45,266 bases of DNA from Nitratireductor sp. (GTDB lineage Bacteria > Pseudomonadota > Alphaproteobacteria > Rhizobiales > Rhizobiaceae): assembly GCA_020441665.1 (NCBI GenBank), contig JAGRLT010000159.1, positions 1 to 45,266 on the forward strand, in the 5' to 3' direction. Shown here in pieces: positions 36,851-45,266 of this stretch. A model generated the notes under the pieces. That model saw only the letters and a program-made list of their open reading frames with translations, did no database searches and had not been told where the DNA came from. Numbering within the stretch: position 1 is the first letter of the stretch; each line of letters opens with the position of its first letter. The position numbers and the translations under genes were made by a program.

Positions 36851-37384
36851 ATGAAACCAACCTCCCTTCTGGCGCTGGCAGCTTTCCTCTCGGGCCTCGG
36901 TTTTACCGGCGCGGCTTTCGCCCAATCGAGCGATGCCTCCGATGAGATGATCTTCCGGCCGGAAAAGGTCGACCAATGCCTTGCCGGCAGGCAGGGCAGC
37001 GCCCGGCTCGATTGCGCCGGTCTGGCGGCCGAGGATTGCCAGCAGGTCAATGAGGGCGGCGGCACGACTATCGGCCTCGGCATGTGCTTTACCGCGGAAT
37101 CCGACTGGTGGGACGCCAAGCTCAACCAGGCCTATCAGCAGCTCTCCGCGCTCGAGGCGGAGGAAGATCTGGATGCCAAGGAAAGCACCCTGCCGGTACC
37201 CGAGCGAGTGCCGGCACTCAAGGACATGCAGCGCAAATGGATCGCCTATCGCGACGCCCTTTGCGAATATGAATATGTTCAGTGGGGCGGCGGCACGGGC
37301 GGTGGCCCGGCGTCTGCCCAATGCGCATTGATCGAAACCGCCCGGCAGTATTTCGTGCTCGCCGACCGGCTGGCGGACCGGTGA
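36851..37384 (+). CDS. Secreted LprI-family (DUF1311) protein
   Basis: A 177-residue exported protein. Residues 1-24 are a signal peptide (MKPTSLLALAAFLSGLGFTG, cut near AFA). The mature part has six cysteines: DQCLAGRQGSARLDCAGLAAEDC, GMCFTAESDWWDAKLNQAYQQL, then MQRKWIAYRDALCEYE and a last Cys before an ETARQYF helix. This is the LprI pattern, named for a mycobacterial lysozyme inhibitor. Its place is odd: it starts 5 nt after ivd and ends 4 nt before an acyl-CoA synthetase, so it must be translated with leucine-degradation enzymes although it acts outside the cytoplasm. No pathway link is evident. Confidence 0.85.
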   Translation: MKPTSLLALAAFLSGLGFTGAAFAQSSDASDEMIFRPEKVDQCLAGRQGSARLDCAGLAAEDCQQVNEGGGTTIGLGMCFTAESDWWDAKLNQAYQQLSALEAEEDLDAKESTLPVPERVPALKDMQRKWIAYRDALCEYEYVQWGGGTGGGPASAQCALIETARQYFVLADRLADR

Positions 37385-37388
37385 TCTG

Positions 37389-39005
37389 ATGCTTCCCGCC
37401 GCCGTCACCTATCCCGATCTTTGCACTCGCTTCCGCTGGCATATTCCCGCGCGCTACAATATGGGCCGGGATAGCTGCGACAAATGGGCGGAGCGCGAGC
37501 CTGAGCGCGTTGCGATCATCGATCTGACCGGCAGCGAACGGCGCAACGTCACCTTCGCGGAACTGCGCAAAAAGGCAGACGCGCTTGCCCGCCATCTGAT
37601 CGCGCTTGGAACACCGCCCGGCGCCCGGGTGGGCGTCCTGCGCACCCAATCGGTCTGGACGGCGGCGGCCCATATTGCGGTCTGGAAGATCGGCGCTATT
37701 TCCATGCCACTGTTCAAGCTGTTCGGCGAGCAGGCGCTTCTGAGCCGGTTGTCGGATAGCGGCGCGATGGCGGTAATCACCGATCCCGCCGGGGCGCAGA
37801 CGCTTGCGGCGCTCAAACCGCGCCTGCCGGAACTCACCCATGTCATCGTGCCGGAGGAAGCGGCACTGCCCGATGACGCTCCGTTCACCGCCGCCGATAC
37901 CGCTGCCGATGATCCGGCGCTGCTGATCTATACGTCCGGCACCACGGGAGCCCCCAAAGGTGCCCTTCATGCTCATCGCGTACTCCTGGGCCATTTGCCC
38001 GGCGTCGAGATGAGCCACGACCTGCTGCCGCAGACAGGGGATGTGCTCTGGACGCCGGCCGACTGGGCCTGGATCGGTGGCCTGCTCGATGTGCTAATGC
38101 CAGGCCTGCATCACGGCGTGCCGGTGGTTGCCGCGCGCATGGACAAGTTCACGCCGGAAGGCTGTGCCGAAATCATCGATCGGGGCGGGGTCAAGAACGT
38201 CTTCTTCCCCCCGACCGCGCTCAAATTGCTCAAGGCTTCGGGCACGAAGCTCGGGCACCTGCGCACGGTCGCTTCGGGCGGCGAGCCGCTGGGCTCGGAA
38301 ATGCTTTCCTGGGGAAAGGAAGCGCTGCACGTGACCATCAACGAGTTTTACGGCCAGACCGAGTGCAACATGGTGGTCTCGTCCTGCGCCTGCCTGTTCG
38401 GGCCGAAACCGGGCGCGACCGGCAGGCCGGTGCCCGGGCACGATGTCAGTGTGATCGATCCGCAGGGCAATCCGACGACAGGCGAAGGCGATATCGCCAT
38501 TCGGCAGGGAACGCCGGTGATGATGCTCGAGTACTGGAACAATCCCACTGCTACCGCCGCGAAATTCCGCACCGCGCCCGACGGATCGCGCTGGCTCCTG
38601 ACCGGCGATCGCGGCGTATTCGAGGATGGTTTCATCCGCTTTGTCGGCCGTGACGATGACGTCATCACCTCTGCCGGCTATCGCATCGGCCCGGCTGAGA
38701 TCGAGGATTGTCTGCTGACCCATCCGGCGGTTGCCCAGGTCGGTGTTGTCGGAAAGCCGGACCGCGAGCGCACCGAGATCGTCAAGGCCTATATTGTGCC
38801 GCGGCCGGGCTTCGAGCCCTCACCGGAGCTTGCGGCAGCGCTGCAATCCCATGTCCGTACCCGCCTTGCGGCTTATGAATATCCCCGCGAGATCGCCTTT
38901 CTGGGCGCCCTGCCGATGACCGTGACCGGCAAGATCGTCCGCAAGGAATTGCGGGCACGGGCAGAAGCCGAACTGACTGTAGAAAAACAAAGTGAAAGTG
39001 TCTGA
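37389..39005 (+). CDS. Acyl-CoA synthetase (medium/short-chain type) in the leucine locus
   Basis: A 538-residue AMP-forming ligase. P-loop [17 protein letters not shown] near residue 180, [53 protein letters not shown], and the catalytic Lys in [12 protein letters not shown] at the end. Size and [14 protein letters not shown] place it near the acetyl/medium-chain (AcsA/ACSM) group rather than the long-chain group found at 14.6 kb. It may activate isovalerate or acetoacetate, either of which would fit the neighbours. It begins 4 nt after the LprI-like gene and ends 2 nt before the carboxylase beta gene. Confidence 0.88.
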   Translation: MLPAAVTYPDLCTRFRWHIPARYNMGRDSCDKWAEREPERVAIIDLTGSERRNVTFAELRKKADALARHLIALGTPPGARVGVLRTQSVWTAAAHIAVWKIGAISMPLFKLFGEQALLSRLSDSGAMAVITDPAGAQTLAALKPRLPELTHVIVPEEAALPDDAPFTAADTAADDPALLIYTSGTTGAPKGALHAHRVLLGHLPGVEMSHDLLPQTGDVLWTPADWAWIGGLLDVLMPGLHHGVPVVAARMDKFTPEGCAEIIDRGGVKNVFFPPTALKLLKASGTKLGHLRTVASGGEPLGSEMLSWGKEALHVTINEFYGQTECNMVVSSCACLFGPKPGATGRPVPGHDVSVIDPQGNPTTGEGDIAIRQGTPVMMLEYWNNPTATAAKFRTAPDGSRWLLTGDRGVFEDGFIRFVGRDDDVITSAGYRIGPAEIEDCLLTHPAVAQVGVVGKPDRERTEIVKAYIVPRPGFEPSPELAAALQSHVRTRLAAYEYPREIAFLGALPMTVTGKIVRKELRARAEAELTVEKQSESV

Positions 39006-39007
39006 CC

Positions 39008-40615
<1,608 letters not shown>

Positions 40616-40623
40616 GGTCCATG

Positions 40624-42678
40624 ATGTTCACCAAAATCCTCATCGCCAACCGCGGCGAGATTGCCTGCCGCGTGATCCGAACCGCAAGGCGGATGGGCAT
40701 TGCGACGGTCGCGGTCTATTCCGATGCGGACCATGAGCATGGCGCGCCGTTGCATGTGCGCATGGCCGATGAAGCCGTTCCGATCGGCGGCCGCGACGCG
40801 GCGACGGGCCGCGAACCCTATCTTCTCGCCAGTCGCATTCTGGAGGCCGCCAAAGCGACCGGCGCCGAGGCGATCCATCCAGGCTACGGCTTCCTTTCCG
40901 AAAATCCGGATTTCGTCGAAGCGGTCGAAAAGGCGGGCCTGGTCTTCATCGGCCCGTCGGCGAAATCGATCCGCGCCATGGGCCTGAAGGACGCGGCCAA
41001 GGCGCTGATGGAAGAGGCCGGCGTACCGGTCGTGCCCGGTTATCACGGCGACAATCAGGATGCGGGCTTCCTGGCGCAGGAAGCGGAAAGGATCGGCTAT
41101 CCCGTCTTGATCAAGGTGCGTGCCGGCGGCGGCGGCAAGGGCATGCGCAAGGTCGATGACCCGAAGGAATTTGTCGCCTCCCTTGAGGGCGCCATGCGTG
41201 AAGGCGAGGCGAGTTTCGGTGACGGCCGTGTGCTGATCGAAAAGTACATCACTTCGCCCCGGCACATCGAGGTGCAGGTTTTCGGCGACAATCATGGCAA
41301 TGCCGTCCATCTCTTCGAGCGGGACTGTTCGTTGCAGCGCCGCCATCAGAAGGTGATCGAGGAGGCACCGGCTCCCGGCATGACCGAGGAGATGCGTGAG
41401 GCGATGACCTCCGCTGCCGTCACCGCCACCAGGACGATCAACTATAGCGGCGCCGGCACGATCGAGTTTATCGTCGATGGCTCCAGGGGGCTGCGGCCCG
41501 ATGGCTTCTGGTTCATGGAGATGAACACCCGCCTGCAGGTCGAGCACCCCGTTACCGAAGAAGTCACCGGCATCGATCTCGTCGAGTGGCAGTTGCGCGT
41601 CGCCGCGGGCGAGGCGATCCCGCTCAAGCAGGACGAGATCAGGCTTTCCGGCCATGCCTTCGAGGCGCGCCTCTATGCCGAAGACGTGCCGAAAGGCTTT
41701 CTGCCGGCAATCGGTACGCTCGAATATCTGCGCTTTGCAAACCATGCACGGATCGAAACCGGCGTCGAGCAGGGCGACCGGATCTCGCCCTATTACGATC
41801 CGATGATCGCCAAGGTTATTTCTACCGGAAAAGATCGTGGTGAGGCGCTTGAAATGCTGCATGCCGCACTGCGGCATAGTCACGTGGCGGGCACCGTCAC
41901 CAACAAGGCCTTCCTTTCGGCGCTCTGCCGACATGAAGGCTTCGCGGCCGGCGAGGTCGATACCGGCCTGATCGCCCGCGACCTCGATACGCTGCTGGCA
42001 ATGCCCGATCGAAGCCAGGAAGCTGCTGTTATTGCAGGGGTTTATCAATTTCAAAAACCTGCGACTTCGCACAAGGGAGAACCGTTGGACGCGCTGGCCA
42101 ATTTCACGCTTTGGGGCGATGCGAGCCTGCCGGTATACCTTGAACACGGCGGAATACGTCATTCCCTGATGCTTTCCCTATCGGACGATGGCCAGTATTC
42201 ATGCCGCACCCTGACTGCGGCATCGCCTGCGGCATGGACGCTAGACGGGGTTTCCATCAGCGATGACGGCACACATATTGGTTTAGTTTCCAATGGAAAA
42301 GAGTGTGCCGCAGACATCGCGGAGTGGCCCGGCCATGTCGCGGTTTTCATGGCCGATGAGACGTTTGAATTCACCCTTCCGGATCTTTTGCAGGGTGCCG
42401 GCGACGAGGCTACCTCCGCCGACAGTCTGATCGCGCCCATGCCCGGCCTGGTCAAGAAGCTGACCGCGAGCGCCGGCCAGGAGGTGGCCAAGGGGGATCC
42501 GCTCATCGTGCTGGAGGCGATGAAGATGGAGCACACGCTTTCTGCTCCCCGCGATGGCGTTCTGGCCGCCGTCAATGTCTCGGAGGGCGACCAGGTGGTC
42601 GACGGCACGGTATTGATCGCGCTTGCAGCAGAAGGGGCAGCCGAGGATGAGGCCGGCAATGCCGGGGCCGCGGCGTGA
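40624..42678 (+). CDS. mccA: Methylcrotonyl-CoA carboxylase, biotin carboxylase/biotin carrier (alpha) subunit
   Basis: Biotin-dependent subunit, 684 residues from ATG 40624 (an ATG directly before it, 40621, is equally possible). The biotin carboxylase domain spans about 1-450: TKILIANRGEIACRVIRTARRMG, AIHPGYGFLSENPDF, the ATP-grasp loop KVRAGGGGKGMRKV, and EMNTRLQVEHPVTEEVTG. A less conserved linker domain of about 130 residues follows, then the biotinyl domain with the target Lys634 in EAMKMEHT. The stop overlaps the GTG start of the transferase homologue by 4 nt (GTGA). Also called liuD. Confidence 0.95.
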   Translation: MFTKILIANRGEIACRVIRTARRMGIATVAVYSDADHEHGAPLHVRMADEAVPIGGRDAATGREPYLLASRILEAAKATGAEAIHPGYGFLSENPDFVEAVEKAGLVFIGPSAKSIRAMGLKDAAKALMEEAGVPVVPGYHGDNQDAGFLAQEAERIGYPVLIKVRAGGGGKGMRKVDDPKEFVASLEGAMREGEASFGDGRVLIEKYITSPRHIEVQVFGDNHGNAVHLFERDCSLQRRHQKVIEEAPAPGMTEEMREAMTSAAVTATRTINYSGAGTIEFIVDGSRGLRPDGFWFMEMNTRLQVEHPVTEEVTGIDLVEWQLRVAAGEAIPLKQDEIRLSGHAFEARLYAEDVPKGFLPAIGTLEYLRFANHARIETGVEQGDRISPYYDPMIAKVISTGKDRGEALEMLHAALRHSHVAGTVTNKAFLSALCRHEGFAAGEVDTGLIARDLDTLLAMPDRSQEAAVIAGVYQFQKPATSHKGEPLDALANFTLWGDASLPVYLEHGGIRHSLMLSLSDDGQYSCRTLTAASPAAWTLDGVSISDDGTHIGLVSNGKECAADIAEWPGHVAVFMADETFEFTLPDLLQGAGDEATSADSLIAPMPGLVKKLTASAGQEVAKGDPLIVLEAMKMEHTLSAPRDGVLAAVNVSEGDQVVDGTVLIALAAEGAAEDEAGNAGAAA

Positions 42679-43337
42679 TCACTCTGCATCACTGCCACGA
42701 GGCCCGCTCCATGCGCACGCTCTGGCTGCTGCATGAAATGGGGCTCGATTTCGATCTGCGGATCTACCCTTTCGGCAAGGCGCTGCGGGCGCCCGAATAC
42801 CTTGCCATCCATCCGCTGGGCCGGGTTCCCTGTCTTGAGGAGGATGGCCTTGTCCTGTTCGAGACCGGCGCCATAACCGAATATCTCGTTGAAAAGTACC
42901 CTGAAAAGGGATTGGGCCGGCTGCCGGGCGCTGCCGAGCGCGCCCATTGGCTGCAATGGCTTCACTACGCGGAAACCGTTGCCGTGCACGGCGCGACCCT
43001 GACCCAGCAGCACATCGTCATCTATGAGGACAGGGACCGTTCGCCCTTTGTGATGAAGCTCGAACGCCGCCGGCTGGAAAAGGCGCTGGAAGTACTCGAC
43101 ACCCATCTGGCCGATGGGCGCGAATACCTGCTGGAAAGCGGGTTTTCCGCCATCGACACGAATGTCGGCTATTCGGTCTATGTTGCGCGCCATTTCACGC
43201 CTTTGCAGGTTTTTCCCCATCTCGCGGCCTATTACAACCGGCTTTCGGCGCGGCCCGCCTTCGCGAAGAGCCTGCCCGAAACGCCCGCCCTGTTCCGCCA
43301 GCCCTTCTATGATCTGCGGGATGATCTTGCCTCCTGA
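42675..43337 (+). CDS. Glutathione S-transferase-family protein
   Basis: A 220-residue GST homologue starting with GTG inside the mccA stop (GTGA overlap), so translation is coupled. Residues 1-76 form the thioredoxin-like domain (HHCHEARSMRTLWLLHEMGLDFDLRIYPF, then HPLGRVPCLEEDGLVLFETGAITEYL with the glutathione gamma-Glu contact E-T/S). The rest is the all-helical domain, with the FSAIDTNVGYSVYVARHF capping motif. No obvious catalytic Tyr/Ser at the extreme N-terminus stands out; Ser12 in EARS is the best candidate. In comparable leucine loci this spot often holds methylglutaconyl-CoA hydratase, which is absent here. Substrate unknown. Confidence 0.87.
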   Translation: MITLHHCHEARSMRTLWLLHEMGLDFDLRIYPFGKALRAPEYLAIHPLGRVPCLEEDGLVLFETGAITEYLVEKYPEKGLGRLPGAAERAHWLQWLHYAETVAVHGATLTQQHIVIYEDRDRSPFVMKLERRRLEKALEVLDTHLADGREYLLESGFSAIDTNVGYSVYVARHFTPLQVFPHLAAYYNRLSARPAFAKSLPETPALFRQPFYDLRDDLAS

Positions 43338-43351
43338 AAGGTATTTTCCCA

Positions 43352-44215
43352 ATGAAAGAAAAAGTCACCCTCTTCGAAGTCAGCCCGCGCGACGGCCTGC
43401 AGAACGAAAAACGGCTGATCCCCACGGCCGACAAGATCGCCCTCGTTGACCGGCTTTCCGATTGCGGTTTTGCCAAGATAGAAGTCACTTCCTTCGTCTC
43501 CCCGAAATGGGTGCCGCAAATGGCCGACAACGCGCAGGTGATGGCCGGCATCCGCCGCGCGGCCGGAATTTCCTATGCGGTTCTGACCCCCAATCTCAGG
43601 GGCTATGAGGCCGCCCGCGCCGCCAAGGCAAGCGAGGTGGCGATCTTCGCTTCCGCCTCCGAGGCCTTCTCGAAGGCCAATGTGAACTGCACCATCGCCG
43701 AATCCCTCGAGCGGTTCGCCCCGATCGTCGAAGCCGCTAAGCAAGACGGCATGCCGGTGCGCGGCTATGTCTCCTGCGTCACCGACTGCCCCTTCGAGGG
43801 ACCGGTGGCGCCGGCGATGGTCGCCCGCTCCGTCGCCTGGCTGCGCGAGGCCGGTTGCTACGAAGTCTCGCTCGGCGACACGATCGGCCACGGCACGCCC
43901 GAGACCGTCAGTGCCATGCTCGATGCCGTGCTCGGCGAAATGCCGGCGGAAAGGCTCGCCGGCCATTTTCACGACACCAGGGGCCGCGCGCTCGACAACA
44001 TCGCCGTCAGCCTCGAGCGCGGCCTGCGCACCTTCGACGCCAGTGCCGGCGGGCTCGGCGGCTGCCCCTATGCGCCGGGCGCCGCCGGCAATGTCGACAC
44101 GCTCCGCGTTGTCGAACTGGTCGAGGATCGCGGCTTTGCGACCGGCATCGACCGGGTCAAGCTCGCCGAGGCCGCCGCCTTCGCCGCCGCCCTGCGCGCG
44201 CCGTCCCCGGCCTGA
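43352..44215 (+). CDS. Hydroxymethylglutaryl-CoA lyase
   Basis: Splits 3-hydroxy-3-methylglutaryl-CoA into acetoacetate and acetyl-CoA, the last step of leucine breakdown. The 287-residue TIM-barrel protein opens VTLFEVSPRDGLQNEKRLIPT (metal-binding Asp and catalytic Arg). It has FVSPKWVPQMADN, VRGYVSCVTDCPFEG, SLGDTIGHGTPETV, the metal-binding AGHFHDTRG, and the glycine-rich loop GGLGGCPYAPGAAGN, whose Cys is the reactive residue of this family. It is full length and begins 14 nt after the transferase homologue. Also called liuE or mvaB-type lyase. Confidence 0.95.
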   Translation: MKEKVTLFEVSPRDGLQNEKRLIPTADKIALVDRLSDCGFAKIEVTSFVSPKWVPQMADNAQVMAGIRRAAGISYAVLTPNLRGYEAARAAKASEVAIFASASEAFSKANVNCTIAESLERFAPIVEAAKQDGMPVRGYVSCVTDCPFEGPVAPAMVARSVAWLREAGCYEVSLGDTIGHGTPETVSAMLDAVLGEMPAERLAGHFHDTRGRALDNIAVSLERGLRTFDASAGGLGGCPYAPGAAGNVDTLRVVELVEDRGFATGIDRVKLAEAAAFAAALRAPSPA

Positions 44216-44296
44216 GGACGGCCCGACCCGGGGAACGCTCCATTGCCGCCCCGTTGCCGCCCATATGCCCACCCGAAGAAGGAAGAGCCGATATCC

Positions 44297-44737
44297 ATGA
44301 CCCATCAGCCGGTAATGACAGCCCAGGAAGTCAGCGACTACGTGCTGGAAATCTTTAATGAATCTTCCATCTACAACTGGACGGTGGAGGCCGTTACCCC
44401 CGGCGCGGTCGCGCTTTCCATGCTGGCCGACGAGCGCAGCATCCGCCCCGGCGGCACGGTCTCCGGCCCGACGCTGTTCGCCTTCGCCGATGTCGCGGCC
44501 TATATCCTGATCCTCGCCCATATCGGCAAGGTGGCGCTCGCCGTCACCACCAATCTGGCGATCAACTTCCTCAACAAGCCGCTGCCGGGAAGGCTCACCG
44601 CCACCGGCCGGCTGATCAAGCTCGGCAAGCGGCTCGCCGTCTGCGAGATCCATATTTTCGGTCCCGACAGCGGCGACGGAACCGGCCAGACCCTCGTCGC
44701 CCAGGCGACGGCCACCTATTCGATCCCGCCGCGCTGA
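44297..44737 (+). CDS. PaaI-type hotdog thioesterase
   Basis: A 146-residue hotdog-fold protein. The central helix and active-site region read IRPGGTVSGPTLFAFADVAAYILILAHIGKVALAVTTNLAINFLNKPLPGRL, typical of the PaaI/4HBT group (catalytic residues in the Asp-containing helix). It would hydrolyse an acyl-CoA and could relieve CoA trapping by leucine-pathway intermediates, but the substrate is not shown by sequence. AAGGAAGA lies about ten bases before ATG 44297; the frame remains open 18 codons upstream, without homology. It closes the locus, followed by a palindrome-rich spacer. Confidence 0.87.
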   Translation: MTHQPVMTAQEVSDYVLEIFNESSIYNWTVEAVTPGAVALSMLADERSIRPGGTVSGPTLFAFADVAAYILILAHIGKVALAVTTNLAINFLNKPLPGRLTATGRLIKLGKRLAVCEIHIFGPDSGDGTGQTLVAQATATYSIPPR

Positions 44738-44749
44738 GGCAGCGCGGCG
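44727..44749. repeat. Inverted repeat over the thioesterase stop codon
   Basis: CGCCGCGCTG and CAGCGCGGCG are perfect 10-bp arms with an AGG loop; the stop codon (44735-44737) lies inside. First of six perfect inverted repeats before lepA. Confidence 0.6.
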
Positions 44750-44755
44750 TGCACC

Positions 44756-44779
44756 CTTCGCCCCTTGGGGGGGGCGAAG
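44756..44779. repeat. Inverted repeat, possible transcript-end hairpin
   Basis: CTTCGCCCC and GGGGCGAAG around TTGGGG, 18 nt after the thioesterase stop. No T-run follows on the plus strand. It may end the leucine-locus transcript. Confidence 0.5.
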
Positions 44780-44844
44780 AGGCGGAAAACACTTCGCTTC
44801 AAATCCGATGACGGTTTCGGGCCGGCTATTGCTGGCGACCTGAA

Positions 44845-44861
44845 AACAATTCTCAATTGTT
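44845..44861. repeat. AT-rich inverted repeat
   Basis: AACAATT and AATTGTT around CTC, an AT-rich dyad in a GC-rich spacer. Could be an operator or a unit of a composite element. Confidence 0.4.
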
Positions 44862-44868
44862 GAGTTTC

Positions 44869-44890
44869 CGCCGGGACGTCCGTCCCGGCG
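44869..44890. repeat. Inverted repeat, 9-bp arms
   Basis: CGCCGGGAC and GTCCCGGCG with a 4-nt loop (GTCC). Perfect pairing. Confidence 0.5.
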
Positions 44891-44907
44891 TCCGTTCACG
44901 CGCTTGC

Positions 44908-44928
44908 GCTTCCGCTGGTCGCGGAAGC
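44908..44928. repeat. Inverted repeat, 8-bp arms
   Basis: GCTTCCGC and GCGGAAGC around TGGTC. Perfect pairing; fifth of the series. Confidence 0.5.
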
Positions 44929-44973
44929 TTGTGCTGCCACGGAGGGGCACGCCCTTCGAGCGTAGCTCTCCGG

Positions 44974-45022
44974 GCATTCGTAACACGAAACGATTCGCTG
45001 GATCGTTTCGTGTTACGAATGC
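44974..45022. repeat. Long perfect inverted repeat, 21-bp arms, 7-nt loop, next to lepA
   Basis: The left arm (44974-44994) begins GCATTCGTAACACG and the right arm (45002-45022) is its exact complement, ending GAATGC; the loop is TCGCTGG. On the minus strand it begins 19 nt after the lepA stop, so it may end that transcript, but arms of this length and moderate GC, without a T-run, look more like a dispersed palindromic element or a protein-binding site. Confidence 0.75.
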
Positions 45023-45041
45023 TTACAGCATCCGCTTGACG

Positions 45042-45266
45042 CTACTCGTCCCCCATCTTGAGCGCCTGGATAAACGCTTCCTGGGGGATTTCCACCCGGC
45101 CGAACTGGCGCATTTTCTTCTTGCCGGCCTTCTGCTTGTCCAGGAGCTTGCGCTTGCGCGTCGCGTCGCCGCCATAGCATTTCGCCGTGACGTCCTTGCG
45201 CATCGCCGAGATCGTCTCGCGCGCGATCACCTTGCCGCCGATCGCCGCCTGGATCGGGATCTTGAA
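45042..45266 (-). CDS. lepA: Elongation factor 4, C-terminal end (5' part outside window)
   Basis: The frame is open to the right edge; only the last 74 codons before the stop are seen. The sequence [20 protein letters not shown], then [35 protein letters not shown] and [12 protein letters not shown], is the highly conserved C-terminal domain of the ribosomal back-translocase LepA/EF4, a GTPase that acts on stalled ribosomes. The GTPase domains lie outside. The gene converges on the leucine locus across the palindrome-rich spacer. Confidence 0.96.
   Translation of the reverse strand, partial: FKIPIQAAIGGKVIARETISAMRKDVTAKCYGGDATRKRKLLDKQKAGKKKMRQFGRVEIPQEAFIQALKMGDE

Noticed and set aside
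44857-45039. Short open frame in the spacer before lepA
   Set aside because: It consists almost wholly of inverted-repeat sequence; no Shine-Dalgarno and no conservation expected.

Overview
The window is high-GC alphaproteobacterial chromosome, most likely from the Hyphomicrobiales (rhizobial/Brucella-like group). The evidence is the order dapD - hypothetical - dapE - truA/fmt/def - rmuC, a type-B PutA (no DNA-binding domain) divergent from an Lrp-type PutR, and the protein sequences themselves. Genus cannot be set from the sequence. Coding is dense and base composition looks even. I see no tRNA or rRNA gene, insertion sequence, prophage or CRISPR array. Both edge genes are cut: dapD at the left and lepA at the right.

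Region by region. (1) 1-8.5 kb is housekeeping: lysine/peptidoglycan precursor synthesis (dapD, dapE), a few small membrane or secreted proteins, a PPOX-fold flavoprotein, the minus-strand operon def-fmt-truA, and rmuC. (2) 8.6-14.2 kb is surface and signalling: a TadG-like protein, a hybrid histidine kinase with receiver and Hpt domains, and a receiver-EAL protein. The last two look like a phosphorelay that controls cyclic-di-GMP breakdown. (3) 14.6-24.6 kb is a ten-gene plus-strand run: a long-chain-type acyl-CoA synthetase, a complete branched-chain-type ABC importer (LivG, H, M, binding protein, LivF), a small zinc-ribbon protein, a membrane protein, a YugP-like zinc peptidase and a PaaK-like ligase homologue with an altered P-loop. 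It looks like uptake plus CoA activation of an unknown carboxylic acid. (4) 24.6-29.8 kb is proline catabolism: putA, and divergently putR followed by an APC-like permease. (5) 29.9-34.7 kb is minus strand: L-serine dehydratase, a D-amino-acid transaminase homologue, dihydroorotase and an L,D-transpeptidase. (6) 35.0-44.7 kb is a leucine/isovalerate degradation locus. A TetR regulator, apparently leaderless and with an operator inside its own promoter, is followed by isovaleryl-CoA dehydrogenase, an LprI-like secreted protein, an acyl-CoA synthetase, both methylcrotonyl-CoA carboxylase subunits, a glutathione transferase homologue, HMG-CoA lyase and a hotdog thioesterase. The hydratase expected between carboxylase and lyase is absent. 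(7) The right edge holds a palindrome-rich spacer and the 3' end of lepA.

The most unusual signals are four 13-bp tandem repeats, each starting with ATG, at the start of the histidine kinase; the TTGACA-17-TTTAAT promoter whose predicted start site is the A of the tetR ATG; the PaaK-like protein whose P-loop is replaced; the insertion in peptide deformylase; and two non-coding spacers packed with perfect inverted repeats (about 1.2-1.5 kb and 44.7-45.0 kb).
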